Source of the DNA: JALYNX01 sp963780755
GTDB taxonomy: Bacteria > Actinomycetota > Acidimicrobiia > Spongiisociales > ZC4RG35
Assembly: GCA_963780755.1 (NCBI GenBank)
Contig: CAWACX010000001.1
Span: 434,001-498,000 of the forward strand
Length of the DNA stretch: 64,000 bases
Direction: 5' to 3'
Both the position numbers and the translations under genes were made by a program. This document shows, one piece after another, positions 35,746-44,674 of the stretch (positions within the stretch are counted from its first letter, which is position 1; each line of letters opens with the position of its first letter). The notes under the pieces were generated by a model. The model saw only the letters and a program-made list of their open reading frames with translations, was not told the origin of the DNA and ran no database searches.

Positions 35746-36416
35746 CTAGATGCCTCCTCGAGGGGTCGGGCCAGGCCGACACCGCTCACGGCGAGTGCCA
35801 GGTCGGTCGCGACCAGGATCAGTATCCAGGGCAGGATACCGGTGCCGCGGGCCATAGCTTCCAGTGCCTGTGAAGCCCCGATGACCAACGGAATGGAGAG
35901 CGGAGCGATGATCAACGAGGCCAGAGCGGTGCGATTGGCCATGCCGGCCGTTACCTCGCCGGCGAGGGTCCCCAGCTCGGTGAGGCCCAGTGCCACCAGG
36001 ATCCCGCTGAGCACCACTGGTAGCGGCCAGCCGGGGGGGAGTCGAGGGCTGTAGAGGAGGACCATGGCCACCAGGAGCACAGCGAGGAAGCCCAACATCA
36101 AGACCGATCCGGAGATGACCCTGCCCACGAAGCGGGCAGCAGGGTCGACCCCGAGGAGCGCATAGAGGTCGCGCCGCTCCCGATCGTCGTGGGCTGCCTG
36201 GCGCAGGGCCACCTGCATCCCGAAGAGGATTCCCAGCGCCCAGAAGACGGCGGGCCCCAGTTGCGAGATGGCCGCCAGGTCGACCCCGAGGGCCAGGGGG
36301 AACACCAACAGGGCAACCACGGCGAAGGGGAGCACGATTCGCAAGGTGTCACCGAGGCGCCGCTCCACGGTGAGGTCGACCCTGGCGATCTCGAGGGCCT
36401 GGGGCCAAAAGCTCAT
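35742..36416 (-). CDS. ccmB: Cytochrome c maturation ABC permease CcmB
   Basis: A 224-residue protein with six hydrophobic segments, the normal length for CcmB. 'GILFGMQVALRQAAHDDRERRDLYALLGVD' is the amphipathic loop typical of CcmB, and 'LGTLAGEVTAGMANRTALASLIIAPLSIPLVI' is its most conserved segment. It forms the membrane part of the CcmAB ATPase that frees holo-CcmE from CcmC. It overlaps ccmA by four bases and ccmC by four. Confidence 0.92.
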   Translation of the reverse strand: MSFWPQALEIARVDLTVERRLGDTLRIVLPFAVVALLVFPLALGVDLAAISQLGPAVFWALGILFGMQVALRQAAHDDRERRDLYALLGVDPAARFVGRVISGSVLMLGFLAVLLVAMVLLYSPRLPPGWPLPVVLSGILVALGLTELGTLAGEVTAGMANRTALASLIIAPLSIPLVIGASQALEAMARGTGILPWILILVATDLALAVSGVGLARPLEEASR

Positions 36417-37057
36417 GGGATCGCCCCCAAGCGGCCCGAGGCGAGCCCGAGGAGGCGGTCGGCGCTGGTCGCCAACTGGCCGGAGTCGTGCGAGACCATC
36501 ACCACCGCGCCACCCGAGGAAGTAGTGCGCCCCACCAGCGCTCCGATCAGGTCTTGGGCTTCCACATCCAGCCCGGAATAGGGCTCGTCGAGAAGGAGGA
36601 GCGTTGGGGCCGTGATCAGCAGCCGGGCGACTTCCACCCGCCGCAACATGCCGAACGATGCCGCACTGCCCCGGATTGCGGCCGCCTCGTCGAGGCCCAC
36701 CACGCGCAGCGCCTTCTCGACCCGCCTTCGCTCCAGGCCGGCGAGCGTGACCGCATGTTGAAGGTTCTCTTCGATCGTCAGCTCCGCGATCACCGTCGGC
36801 CGGTGCGAGATCATGCCGATGTGGGCTCGGACCGCGAATGCCTCTGCGGTCCCCAGGCCGGCTCCGAGCACCTCGCCTGTCCCGCTACCTGGGGTGATCA
36901 GAGTCGCCAGCAGGCGGAGCAGCGTCGTCTTCCCCGCCCCATTGGGGCCACTCACTCCCAGTATCTCGCCGGGGCCGATCTCGACGTCGACGGCGCGGAG
37001 GACGGGAGACCCTCCGAGCGAAACCCCGATACCTTCCAGCGACACCAAACGGTCCAC
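36413..37057 (-). CDS. ccmA: Cytochrome c maturation ATPase CcmA
   Basis: A 214-residue ABC ATPase: Walker A 'GPNGAGKTT', Q-loop region 'GMISHRPTVI', signature 'ASFGMLRRVEVARLL', Walker B 'LLLLDEPYSGLD' and switch His 'MVSHDS'. The signature loop departs from LSGGQ ('SFGML'), as in other CcmA proteins. GTG at 37057 gives the family length; GTG at 37045 is an alternative. It is the first gene of the ccm operon, which lies 32 bases beyond the stop of the nuclease-fusion gene and may share its transcript. Confidence 0.88.
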   Translation of the reverse strand: MDRLVSLEGIGVSLGGSPVLRAVDVEIGPGEILGVSGPNGAGKTTLLRLLATLITPGSGTGEVLGAGLGTAEAFAVRAHIGMISHRPTVIAELTIEENLQHAVTLAGLERRRVEKALRVVGLDEAAAIRGSAASFGMLRRVEVARLLITAPTLLLLDEPYSGLDVEAQDLIGALVGRTTSSGGAVVMVSHDSGQLATSADRLLGLASGRLGAIP

Positions 37058-37088
37058 CGGGAAAGTCTCATTACCCCGGTGCCGAGAC

Positions 37089-38717
37089 TCAAGTCGGAGC
37101 GGAAAGGTGCCTGGCAGGATTGCGAGGCAGAGCGAAGGTCCCGGTGGCGTCGACCAGACGCACCTCCCGGCCGACCAGCCATCTCCAGACCAGGTCCGCC
37201 TCCTCGGCGACCTCGACATTGTCCGGGACTTCTTGCTGGCTCCCGGTCAGATCAGGGGTGGGTCGGAGCGGGGGGGTCCGGTCCAGACGCCAGGTGGCCA
37301 CCAATCGACCGTGATCGATGAGGGCCCGGCTGCCGTCGCTGCTCTCCGCCTCGGCCACGCCCAACCCGAGCAGAGCCTGCCAGCGGTGACGGCGCTCTAT
37401 GGCCCGTGCCAGCGCCCGGTGCCGGTCCCGGGCCCACCCCGCCTCCTCGTAACGACGTGCAGCCGAGAGCTCCTCCATACGCGCGACCAGCGGATCGAGC
37501 AACGTTTCTGGTCGATGGTCGAGGCCATCGACAAGGCCCTCGATCACCGGTTGATAAACCCGCAGGTCGAGATTTCCGTCGCACGGGCACATCGAAACTC
37601 CGAGTTGCGCCGGAGCGCAGACCGCGGCCCGGGAGCCGGGGCGGGCAGTGCACCGCCTGATCGCGGTGGCGTCCCAGAGTGCGGTCACCACCAGGTCTGC
37701 CGAGCGTTTGGAGCGGAAGGGGCCGAGATAGGAAATCGCCCCTTCCTTGAGGGTTCGGACCACGGAGAGTCGCGGGAACGGCTCGCGGGTCACCTTCACC
37801 CAGTGCGAGGCACGGGGCGGCTTCGACTTGCGGTTGTACCGGGGCCGATGGGCATGGATCAGCCTGAGCTCGGTCACCTCCGCCTCGAGATCGGTCTCGC
37901 AAACGATGTGGTCGATCGAAACCAACTCCCGGAGGAGATTGCCGATGCTGCGCCGTTCGTCGCCGTAGAAGTACTGGCGCACCCGGGCCCGGAGGTTGGC
38001 GGCCTTGCCCACGTAGAGGGGGCTGCCGTTGCGATCGCGGAAGATGTAGACGCCGGGTCGCCGGGGCAGGCCCTCGGTGAGGGCGATCTTGGGATAATGC
38101 GATGAGCCCCGCGCCCTGGGGAGCTGGAGAAGGTCGTCGAGGTTGGTGACGCCCATGTTGCCGGTGCGCTCCAACAGGGCATGGAAGACGTGGGCCGTTG
38201 CCATCGCATCGTCGAGGGCCCGGTGATTGGGAGCGACCGGGCTTCGAAAATGAGCGGCCAGGGTCCGGAGGCGGAGATTCCTGACCTCCTCGCGGATCAG
38301 CCTCCTCGCCAAAGCGGCGGTGTCCACGAAGTCGGATGAGAGCGGTGGGTATCCCAACTGCTGGGCCGCCGCCCCGAGGAAGGAGAGGTCGAAGCGGACG
38401 TTGTGCCCGACGACGACTGCGTCGCCGATGAACTCGAGAAAGGCGGGGTAGGCGGAGTGGATCGTCGGGGCGTCGACCACCATCGCCTGAGTGATACCGG
38501 TGAGAAAAGTGATGGATGGTGGGATGGCGAGCCCGGGGTCGACAAGCGTCTGAAACGATCCGAGCAAGTCCCCCCCGCGGTGCTTCACGGCTCCGATCTC
38601 GGTGATGGCGCAATCGCGGGGTGATCCGCCGGTGGTCTCGAGATCGAGCACACAGAAGGTGACATCGATAAGCGGGGTGGAAAGGTCGTCGAAGCTGGGT
38701 TGGAGCAGGGCGGGCAC
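37089..38717 (-). CDS. DEDD exonuclease / GIY-YIG nuclease fusion (UvrC-like, Cho-like)
   Basis: A 542-residue bifunctional nuclease. Residues 15-180 are a DnaQ-type 3'-5' exonuclease: 'CVLDLETTGGSP' (Exo I, Asp and Glu), 'VVVGHNVRFDLSFL' (Exo II) and 'HRALDDAMATAHVF' (Exo III). Residues 215-300 are the GIY-YIG domain ('RPGVYIFRDRNGSPLYVGKA', 'LRARVRQYF'), followed by a UvrC-like middle region with a Cys cluster ('RCTARPG', 'APAQLGVSMCPC'). This fusion is known in actinobacteria, including mycobacterial homologues. A role in damage incision with 3' trimming is likely. The start at 38717 is GTG/ATG-type in the ORF. Confidence 0.88.
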   Translation of the reverse strand: MPALLQPSFDDLSTPLIDVTFCVLDLETTGGSPRDCAITEIGAVKHRGGDLLGSFQTLVDPGLAIPPSITFLTGITQAMVVDAPTIHSAYPAFLEFIGDAVVVGHNVRFDLSFLGAAAQQLGYPPLSSDFVDTAALARRLIREEVRNLRLRTLAAHFRSPVAPNHRALDDAMATAHVFHALLERTGNMGVTNLDDLLQLPRARGSSHYPKIALTEGLPRRPGVYIFRDRNGSPLYVGKAANLRARVRQYFYGDERRSIGNLLRELVSIDHIVCETDLEAEVTELRLIHAHRPRYNRKSKPPRASHWVKVTREPFPRLSVVRTLKEGAISYLGPFRSKRSADLVVTALWDATAIRRCTARPGSRAAVCAPAQLGVSMCPCDGNLDLRVYQPVIEGLVDGLDHRPETLLDPLVARMEELSAARRYEEAGWARDRHRALARAIERRHRWQALLGLGVAEAESSDGSRALIDHGRLVATWRLDRTPPLRPTPDLTGSQQEVPDNVEVAEEADLVWRWLVGREVRLVDATGTFALPRNPARHLSAPT

Positions 38718-38764
38718 GCCCGGGACAGGCTACGTCGAACACATGTTCGATGTCAACGGAAGTC

Positions 38765-39559
38765 TTAAGAAGCCCTCGAACGTTGGCGAATGGCCTCGTA
38801 GGCGAGTATCGACAGGGTGACCGAGGCGTTGAGGGAGTCGGCGGTGCCGTGCATCGGGAGCATCACCATTTGGGCGGCGGCCTCGCGGGCGGCCTGGCTC
38901 AAGCCGGCACTCTCCGAGCCGACGAGGAGGGCGGTAGGCCCGGTGAGATCGACCGACCACAGCGAGACCTTGGAGTCGGGGCTGGCCGCGGTGACGGGTA
39001 TGCCCTGCTCCGCCAGCCAGTCGAGGGCCGGGGCCAGATCGGAAACCGCGACGGGCACGGAGAAGACGGCTCCGGTCGACGCCCGGATCACGTTGGGGTT
39101 GAAGATGTCGATCGGGCCTCCGACCGCGATCACCCCATCGGCCCCCACCGCATCGGCGGTGCGCAGGATGGCGCCCAGGTTCCCCGGCTTCTCCAACCCC
39201 TCAGCCACGAGCAGCAAAGGCACCTCTCCGGGCTCGATGCGACCCAGACCGTGGTCGAACTGCTCGAACACCGCGATCACCCCTTCGTGGGCGGCTCGAT
39301 AGGAGGCTTTGGAGAGGGCAGCTTCCGAACAGGAATGAGCCTCGACCCCAGGCACGGTGGCCGGGTCGAACTCCCCCGGCTGGAAGTAGAGCTCGAGGGG
39401 GCGGTGGCCGGCGCCAAGAGCCCGCTTCAGATGTCGGGGACCCTCGACCAGAAAGACTCCCTCACGATCACGTTTGGCGCGCTCCCGCAACCCGATCAAC
39501 CGCTTGATCTTCGGGTTGGAAGTCGAGGTCAGCTCGATGTCGCCCACTAACCGGCCCAC
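38765..39559 (-). CDS. TrmH-family (SpoU) RNA 2'-O-methyltransferase
   Basis: A 264-residue protein. The N-terminal substrate-binding domain starts 'ITSTSNPKIK'-like ('LTSTSNPKIKRLIGLRERAK') and contains 'GVFLVEGPRHLKRAL'. The SPOUT knot domain has motif 1 'EGLEKPGNLGAILRTADAVGADG', motif 2 'ALLVGSESAGLS' and motif 3 'MHGTADSLNASVTLSILAYEAIRQR'. The Asn and Arg of motif 1 and the Ser/Asn of motif 3 are intact. It methylates a ribose in rRNA or tRNA; the exact target cannot be read. It overlaps the nitroreductase stop by 13 bases. Confidence 0.92.
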   Translation of the reverse strand: MGRLVGDIELTSTSNPKIKRLIGLRERAKRDREGVFLVEGPRHLKRALGAGHRPLELYFQPGEFDPATVPGVEAHSCSEAALSKASYRAAHEGVIAVFEQFDHGLGRIEPGEVPLLLVAEGLEKPGNLGAILRTADAVGADGVIAVGGPIDIFNPNVIRASTGAVFSVPVAVSDLAPALDWLAEQGIPVTAASPDSKVSLWSVDLTGPTALLVGSESAGLSQAAREAAAQMVMLPMHGTADSLNASVTLSILAYEAIRQRSRAS

Positions 39560-40152
39560 GACTCGAAGTGCACCATGCTCGCCCGGGGGCGGGGCCCTCG
39601 GGCCAGTGAGCCGGAGCGCCGGTCCGGAGCGGCCTTCCCCAGGGTGACGACACCGATCGGGGTTTGGTCAGGCGGAAGCCGGAGCAACTCGGCGAGGCCA
39701 GGAAACGAGTGCACCCCGAGGAACCCCGCAGCCAATCCTTCGTCCACCGCCGCGAGCAGCACGGCCATGAGCGCGGCCCCGGCGTCGACCCACCAGTAAG
39801 GCACGGGCCACTCCATCTCCTCGCCGTTGGGACCCAACTTGTCCGGCTCTCGATATCGCTCCCGGTACCGCTCCTCGCTGACCGAGATCACGATGTGAAC
39901 CGGCGCCCCTGAGATCCAGGGGTCGAAGCCGGCGGCGAGGTATTCCTCCTCTTCGCCCAGTGCGGCGATCTGGCGTCGGTGGTCCTCCCCGGTCACGACC
40001 ACGAATCCGAGGCCCTGCGAATAGCCGGCCGAGGGAGCGCGCAGCCCGGCATCGACGATCCGATCGACGGTGTCCGTAGGGATGGGCCCGGGTTGATAGT
40101 TGCGGACCATGCGGCGCTTGGTGAGCACATCACGAAATTCCATGAGCCCCAT
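39547..40152 (-). CDS. Nitroreductase-family FMN oxidoreductase
   Basis: A 201-residue protein with the family start 'MEFRDVLTKRRMVRNYQPGPIP' (the Arg/Ser-Arg phosphate contact), 'AGLRAPSAGYSQGLGFVVVTGED' for FMN binding, and 'DAGAALMAVLLAAVDEGLAAGFLGV' as the long central helix of the fold. The sequence 'VTLGKAAPDRRSGSLARG' closes the FMN site. It probably reduces nitro or quinone compounds with NAD(P)H. The ATG at 40152 is preferred. ATGs at 40143 and 40173 are also in frame. Confidence 0.85.
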   Translation of the reverse strand: MGLMEFRDVLTKRRMVRNYQPGPIPTDTVDRIVDAGLRAPSAGYSQGLGFVVVTGEDHRRQIAALGEEEEYLAAGFDPWISGAPVHIVISVSEERYRERYREPDKLGPNGEEMEWPVPYWWVDAGAALMAVLLAAVDEGLAAGFLGVHSFPGLAELLRLPPDQTPIGVVTLGKAAPDRRSGSLARGPRPRASMVHFESWAG

Positions 40153-40261
40153 CTTGTCACCGGTGGCGACCATGATGTTCGGAGAAACTCAGGGACAAGG
40201 CGGGCCATCTGGCTTATCGTGTTCGGGCGTTTGTCGGGTGCCCGGGATGGAGGGACTAAGG

Positions 40262-41168
40262 ATGAGGGCGGGTCAGAACGGGGACGGGGAGATGTCTGTC
40301 GTCTGGACCCGGGGCAAGGGCTGTGCCGAACTGGCCGACCTCCTCACCGGTGGCGGCTCGAGCCGCATCACCGGGGACCTCGCCGAGGAATGCATCAACC
40401 ATCGCGCTCGATCTCCTCGTATCCCGCAAGCTCCCGGGGTCGTTCGATCTCGTCAGCGTGGCGGTGCCGGTGGGATTCAACCCTGAGCTTGTGACCGGCG
40501 TGGTGGCGACTGTCGCCGGTGGCCCCCACTCGGTCCTGGCCGCCCAGACGGCGGCTCGCCTCGGACAGGTCCTGGGGGTGGAGGCCGAGATGGTCTCTGC
40601 CATAGGACCCGATGACGACCCGAGCACAGCGGAAACGACCATGGATCGGATCGCGGCGACCGTCCCCGGGTTGAAAGGCAGGGTGATCGGCGTCGACGGG
40701 ATCAGCAGCCTCGCCCAGGACCTCGACAGCGGGTCGCTCCTCGTCCTCGGCGCCCCTGGTGGCTCGTGGCTGCAGCGCTCGATGCTCGGTCCCGGTGCCC
40801 GGCTGCGGAGCAAGGCCCAGGCCGGGGCGGTGATGGTCAGGAGCGCGCCGGACCGGGTGTTCCGCTGGATGGGCGAGCCGGTGTTCGTCGGCCCGCTGCG
40901 CCAGGCGGATGACACGCTTCGCATTCACCAGGAAAAGGTCCTCGCGGTCGCCGACGACGGGGTGCTGGTGGGCCTGGTCCGCAGGGACCGGCTCATGGCC
41001 GCAGGAGACGCGCCGGTGGCCACCCTCATGGAAGACGCGCTCTCCGCCAAGGTCGACGAGACCATTGCCGAGGCTCGCTCGCTGAAGCCGACATTCGGGG
41101 AGGATCCGATCCCGGTCACGGACCGGGACGAGCACCTCGTCGGAGGTTTGTCGTTGCCAGCGGCCTGA
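40262..41168 (+). CDS. Universal-stress-protein-like domain with C-terminal CBS-like region, one frameshift
   Basis: The ATG at 40262 has a strong GGAGGG seven bases upstream. The first frame gives 'CAELADLLTGGGSSRITGDL' and then ends. One extra C near 40402 explains the break, after which 'INHALDLLVSRKLPGSFDLVSVAV' continues to 41168. Residues 45-185 resemble a USP alpha/beta domain ('SLLVLGAPGGSWLQRSMLGP' followed by 'RSKAQAGAVMVRSAP', where USPs have the ATP-binding G-x9-G-S/T). The rest reads like a CBS pair ('EPVFVGPLRQADDTLRIHQE', 'GVLVGLVRRDRL'). It may sense adenine nucleotides. The partner is unknown. Confidence 0.65.
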
Positions 41169-41189
41169 TTCCGGGCAGAATCACCCGCC

Positions 41190-42101
41190 GTGAACATGAG
41201 GACCATTCTTTGGGGCGCCTTCTGGGGGTTGGTGACCCTGGGGCTGATCTTCCACATTGGCGGGGGCTGGTACTTCTCCGGCGAGCTGATCCAGGACGGT
41301 TTTGTCGTGGATGGCGAGGACATCGTCGTCAGCCAGGGCGACTTCGAGTTGGAACAAGTCTCCTACACCTCACCCCTGGGCCCGATGGACGCCTGGTATC
41401 TCCCAGCCGAGGGCGGCACCTGGGTCATCCACGTCCATGGCAAGGGGACCACACCGGCGGAAGCAGAGCCGATGTTCGCCCCCATCCATGAGGCCGGCTT
41501 CCCCCAACTCGCCATCACCTATCGGAACGATGACCAGCAGCCCCAGGACCCATCCGGCTACTACCAGTACGGGGCCACGGAGTGGGAGGACGTGGCGGGG
41601 GCGGTGGCCTATGCCCTCGAAAATGGTGCCGAAAATGTGGTCCTCAACGGGTATTCGACCGGTGGGGCACACGTGATGTCCTTCATGTACCGACAAAATC
41701 TCGATTCGGTCGTAGGTGTCCACCTCGACTCCCCGAACCTCGACTTCGGCGAGACCGTCAACCACAACGCTGCCCAGCGTGATCTCCCATTGCTCCCGTT
41801 CCCGGTCCCGCAGTCGCTCACGGCGGTTGCCAAGTTCTTCACCTCGCTCCGGATCGGGGTCAACTGGCAGTCCCTCGACTACGTGGAGAAGTCCGAGGGC
41901 ACCCTGCGGCGGCCGGTCCTGATCCATCATGGGACCGATGACCTCACCGTCCCGATAAACACGAGCATCGAGCTCGCCGACGCCCAAGCGGACCTGGTGC
42001 AGTTGATCCAGGTCGACGGTGCGGACCACGTCGGCTCCTACGACGCCGACCCGACGAAGTACGTCAACGAGGTGCTCGCCTTCCTCCAGGAAGTCGGCTG
42101 A
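41190..42101 (+). CDS. Membrane-anchored alpha/beta hydrolase
   Basis: A 303-residue protein with one N-terminal membrane helix ('LWGAFWGLVTLGLIFHIGG') and an alpha/beta hydrolase domain. The oxyanion motif is 'WVIHVHGKGTTPAEA', the nucleophile elbow 'VVLNGYSTGGAHVM' with Ser, the acid in 'VLIHHGTDDLTVP' and the His in 'DGADHVGSYDAD'. The triad is complete, unlike in the hydrolase at 29524. The fold is close to BAAT/DLH-like and esterase families. The domain faces the outside of the cell. Start is GTG at 41190, or ATG two codons on. Confidence 0.82.
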   Translation: MNMRTILWGAFWGLVTLGLIFHIGGGWYFSGELIQDGFVVDGEDIVVSQGDFELEQVSYTSPLGPMDAWYLPAEGGTWVIHVHGKGTTPAEAEPMFAPIHEAGFPQLAITYRNDDQQPQDPSGYYQYGATEWEDVAGAVAYALENGAENVVLNGYSTGGAHVMSFMYRQNLDSVVGVHLDSPNLDFGETVNHNAAQRDLPLLPFPVPQSLTAVAKFFTSLRIGVNWQSLDYVEKSEGTLRRPVLIHHGTDDLTVPINTSIELADAQADLVQLIQVDGADHVGSYDADPTKYVNEVLAFLQEVG

Positions 42102-42160
42102 CTCCGCCCGTTCCCACCTAGGGTCACCCGACTGTGAGGCCGACGGCCACCTCTCCAGCC

Positions 42161-43249
42161 ATGATTCGCCTCGAGGCCGTGACCAAGGTCTTTCCCGGCG
42201 CCTCGAAGCCTGCCGTCGACGAGCTCACGCTGGAAGTGGGGAACGGGGAGTTCGTGACCCTGGTCGGGCCCTCCGGCTGCGGAAAGACCACCACTCTCAA
42301 GATGATCAACAGGATCATCGAGCCAACCTCGGGCCGGATCCTCCTCGACGGCCGGGACGCCCTGGCGACGCCGCCGCACGAGTTGCGACGATCGATCGGA
42401 TACGTGATCCAGCAGATCGGGCTCTTCCCACACCGGACCATCGCACAGAACATCGCCACGGTCCCCGGGCTCCTGGGGTGGGAGCAGGGGATGATCGACG
42501 AGCGAGTGCGCGAACTGGCGGCGGTCGTGGGGCTGGATCCGGAGATGCTCGACAGGTACCCGGCCGCGCTGTCCGGAGGCCAGCAACAGCGAGTCGGAGT
42601 GGCGCGCGCCCTTGCCGCCGACCCTCCGGTCCTGCTCATGGACGAGCCTTTCGGCGCCGTCGACCCGATCGTCCGCAAGCGCCTCCAACACGAGTTCCAC
42701 GACCTTCAGGCGAGGCTGGGCAAGACCGTGGTGTTCGTCACCCATGACGTGGACGAAGCGATCCTCCTCGGCGATCGGATGGCGATCCTCAACGTCGGCG
42801 GGGTCCTCGAGCAGTACGACGAGCCGGCGTCGATCCTCGCCAATCCGGCCAACGCCTTCGTCGAGGACTTCCTCGGCGGGGAGCGGGGCCTGAAACGCCT
42901 CGCCCTTCTTCCCGTGGGCGAGGCCGGGATGAGAAGAGGGCCGGTGGTCGACATCACCGCTACACCGGGAGAGGCACGGGAGGTGATGGATTCGGAGGCG
43001 GTTGACTGGGTCGGGCTCCTCGACAACGGCCGGCTTCTGGGGTGGGTGGACGCCTCCGAGATCGGTTCCGGGCCACTGAGCGACCTCGACCCAAGGCCAT
43101 TCCTGGTCACTCTGAGCAGCGGTGCGTCATTGCGCTCTGCACTCGATGCCGTGGTGACCGGTCACGCCCGGGTGGCGATGATCGTCGACGACGGGATGTA
43201 CCAGGGGATGCTCGACCTGGAGGGCATTGCCGAGGAGATAACGGAATGA
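42161..43249 (+). CDS. opuCA: Compatible-solute ABC importer ATPase (OpuCA/ProV type)
   Basis: A 362-residue ATPase: Walker A 'GPSGCGKTT', 'IGYVIQQIGLFPHRTI', signature 'LSGGQQQRVGVARAL', Walker B 'VLLMDEPFGAVDP' and switch His 'VFVTHDVDEA'. After residue 240 comes a CBS-type regulatory tail ('WVGLLDNGRLLGWVDASE', 'VAMIVDDGMYQGMLDLEGI'), as in OpuCA and OpuA, where it senses ionic strength. The ATG at 42161 is preferred to the upstream GTG at 42134. It drives uptake of glycine betaine, carnitine or choline, and is coupled to the permease by ATGA. Confidence 0.9.
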   Translation: MIRLEAVTKVFPGASKPAVDELTLEVGNGEFVTLVGPSGCGKTTTLKMINRIIEPTSGRILLDGRDALATPPHELRRSIGYVIQQIGLFPHRTIAQNIATVPGLLGWEQGMIDERVRELAAVVGLDPEMLDRYPAALSGGQQQRVGVARALAADPPVLLMDEPFGAVDPIVRKRLQHEFHDLQARLGKTVVFVTHDVDEAILLGDRMAILNVGGVLEQYDEPASILANPANAFVEDFLGGERGLKRLALLPVGEAGMRRGPVVDITATPGEAREVMDSEAVDWVGLLDNGRLLGWVDASEIGSGPLSDLDPRPFLVTLSSGASLRSALDAVVTGHARVAMIVDDGMYQGMLDLEGIAEEITE

Positions 43250-43908
43250 TCCTGGCCCAGGAGACCCCTTTGATCGACTGGGATTGGATCTCGCGGAACC
43301 TGGGGGAGATCGCCGACCGCACCTGGGAGCACCTGTCCCTGACCGCGGTGTCGGTCGCGCTCGGGCTCGTCATCTCGCTCGGGCTGAGCGCGATCGTGTT
43401 GCGCCGCCGCTGGACCTACACCCCGATCACCTGGGTCACCGGCCTGCTCTACACCATCCCCTCGCTGGCGTTATTTGCCCTGCTGGTGCCGATCGTGGGG
43501 CTGAACGCGACCAATGCGGTCATCGCCCTGACCTCCTACACCCTCCTCATCATCGTCCGAAACCTGGTGGCGGGGATCGACGGAGTTCCCGGCCCGGTGC
43601 TCGAGGCGGCCGACGGCATGGGGTACACCCGTCGCTCCCGTTTCTGGAAGATGGAGGTCCCGCTCGCCCTACCGGTGATCATCGCCGGATTGCGGATCGC
43701 AACCGTGACCACGGTCGGCCTGGTGACGGTGACTGCAGTCCTCGGCTTGGGTGGCTACGGCTACTTCATCCTGCGTGGGCTCAACACGTTCTTCTGGACC
43801 CAGATCCTGGTCGGGGTGGTGCTCTCGGTCGTGCTGGCCACCGTGCTCGACCTGGGGTTCGTCTGGCTGCAACGCCTTCTCAGTCCCTGGGCGAGGAAGA
43901 CGGGATGA
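43246..43908 (+). CDS. opuCB: Compatible-solute ABC importer permease 1 (OpuCB type)
   Basis: A 220-residue BPD_transp_1 permease with about five to six membrane segments. The ATPase-contact loop is 'VLEAADGMGYTRRSRFWKMEVPLALPVIIAGLR', the EAA motif with conserved Gly. The typical OpuCB element 'LLYTIPSLALFALLVPIVGLN' is near residue 65. Its ATG overlaps the ATPase stop and its own stop overlaps the next permease ATG (ATGA), showing a tight operon. Confidence 0.9.
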   Translation: MILAQETPLIDWDWISRNLGEIADRTWEHLSLTAVSVALGLVISLGLSAIVLRRRWTYTPITWVTGLLYTIPSLALFALLVPIVGLNATNAVIALTSYTLLIIVRNLVAGIDGVPGPVLEAADGMGYTRRSRFWKMEVPLALPVIIAGLRIATVTTVGLVTVTAVLGLGGYGYFILRGLNTFFWTQILVGVVLSVVLATVLDLGFVWLQRLLSPWARKTG

Positions 43909-44591
43909 CGGTCTGGGAATCCGTCCGAGAGTTCCTCTCCGAGCCGTCGACCTGGTCGGGCCCGAACTCGATCTGGGCCCGCCTCGGCGAGCACGTCCTG
44001 GTCTCGGTGGCAGCCGTGATCATCGCCGGTGTCCTCGTCCTCCCTCTGGCTGTCTGGCTCGGTCACATCCGGAAGGGGGCCGACATCGCGACCGCCGTGG
44101 TCAACATCGGCCGGGCCATCCCCTCCTTCGGCGTCCTGGCGATCGCCTTTCTGATCTTTGTCCAGATCGGCGCCGGGATCGGGGAACCGTGGGCGGTGCT
44201 CGTGGCGCTGATCTTCTTGGCGGCGCCCCCGATGTTCACCAACACCATCGCCGGCATCCAGACGGTCGAGCCGTCGACCCTGGAGTCGGCCCGGGGCATG
44301 GGGCTCACCGAGCGTGAGGTGCTGACCGGCGTGGAGTTGCCGCTGTCCATGCCTCTGATCATGGAGGGGGTGCGCATCGCCTTCGTGCAGGTGATCGCGA
44401 CTGCCACCCTCGGTGCGCTCGTCGCCTGGGGTGGCCTGGGCCGGTTCATCGTCGACGGCTTCGCCCAACAGGACGTTGGTGAGCTGATCGTGGGAGCGGT
44501 CCTGGTCGGGATGCTGGCGATCACCGCTGAGCTGGGGCTCTCGGCCACCCAGCGGGCGACTACTCCGCGAGGCTTGCGGGTAAGCAGATAG
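43905..44591 (+). CDS. opuCD: Compatible-solute ABC importer permease 2 (OpuCD type)
   Basis: A 228-residue permease of the same family. Its EAA loop is 'TLESARGMGLTEREVLTGVELPLSMPLIMEGVR', and 'VVNIGRAIPSFGVLAIAFLIF' matches the OpuCB/OpuCD signature. It pairs with OpuCB to make a heterodimeric channel. The operon continues, after an 83-base gap holding a hairpin, with the substrate-binding lipoprotein. Confidence 0.9.
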   Translation: MTVWESVREFLSEPSTWSGPNSIWARLGEHVLVSVAAVIIAGVLVLPLAVWLGHIRKGADIATAVVNIGRAIPSFGVLAIAFLIFVQIGAGIGEPWAVLVALIFLAAPPMFTNTIAGIQTVEPSTLESARGMGLTEREVLTGVELPLSMPLIMEGVRIAFVQVIATATLGALVAWGGLGRFIVDGFAQQDVGELIVGAVLVGMLAITAELGLSATQRATTPRGLRVSR

Positions 44592-44628
44592 CGGGAATCG
44601 CAATTCAACCTTTACGGTTTCATTTCCG

Positions 44629-44648
44629 GAGCCCCGGTGACGGGGCTC
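44629..44648 (+). terminator. Short hairpin between the permease and binding-protein genes
   Basis: GAGCCCCG-GTGA-CGGGGCTC forms an 8-base-pair stem with a 4-base loop, followed by TTCAC rather than a T run. In binding-protein-dependent operons such an element often serves as a partial terminator or an mRNA-stability stem that sets the level of the downstream binding protein. Here that function is inference. Confidence 0.55.
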
Positions 44649-44674
44649 TTCACAATCCATAGAAGGAGATACCC

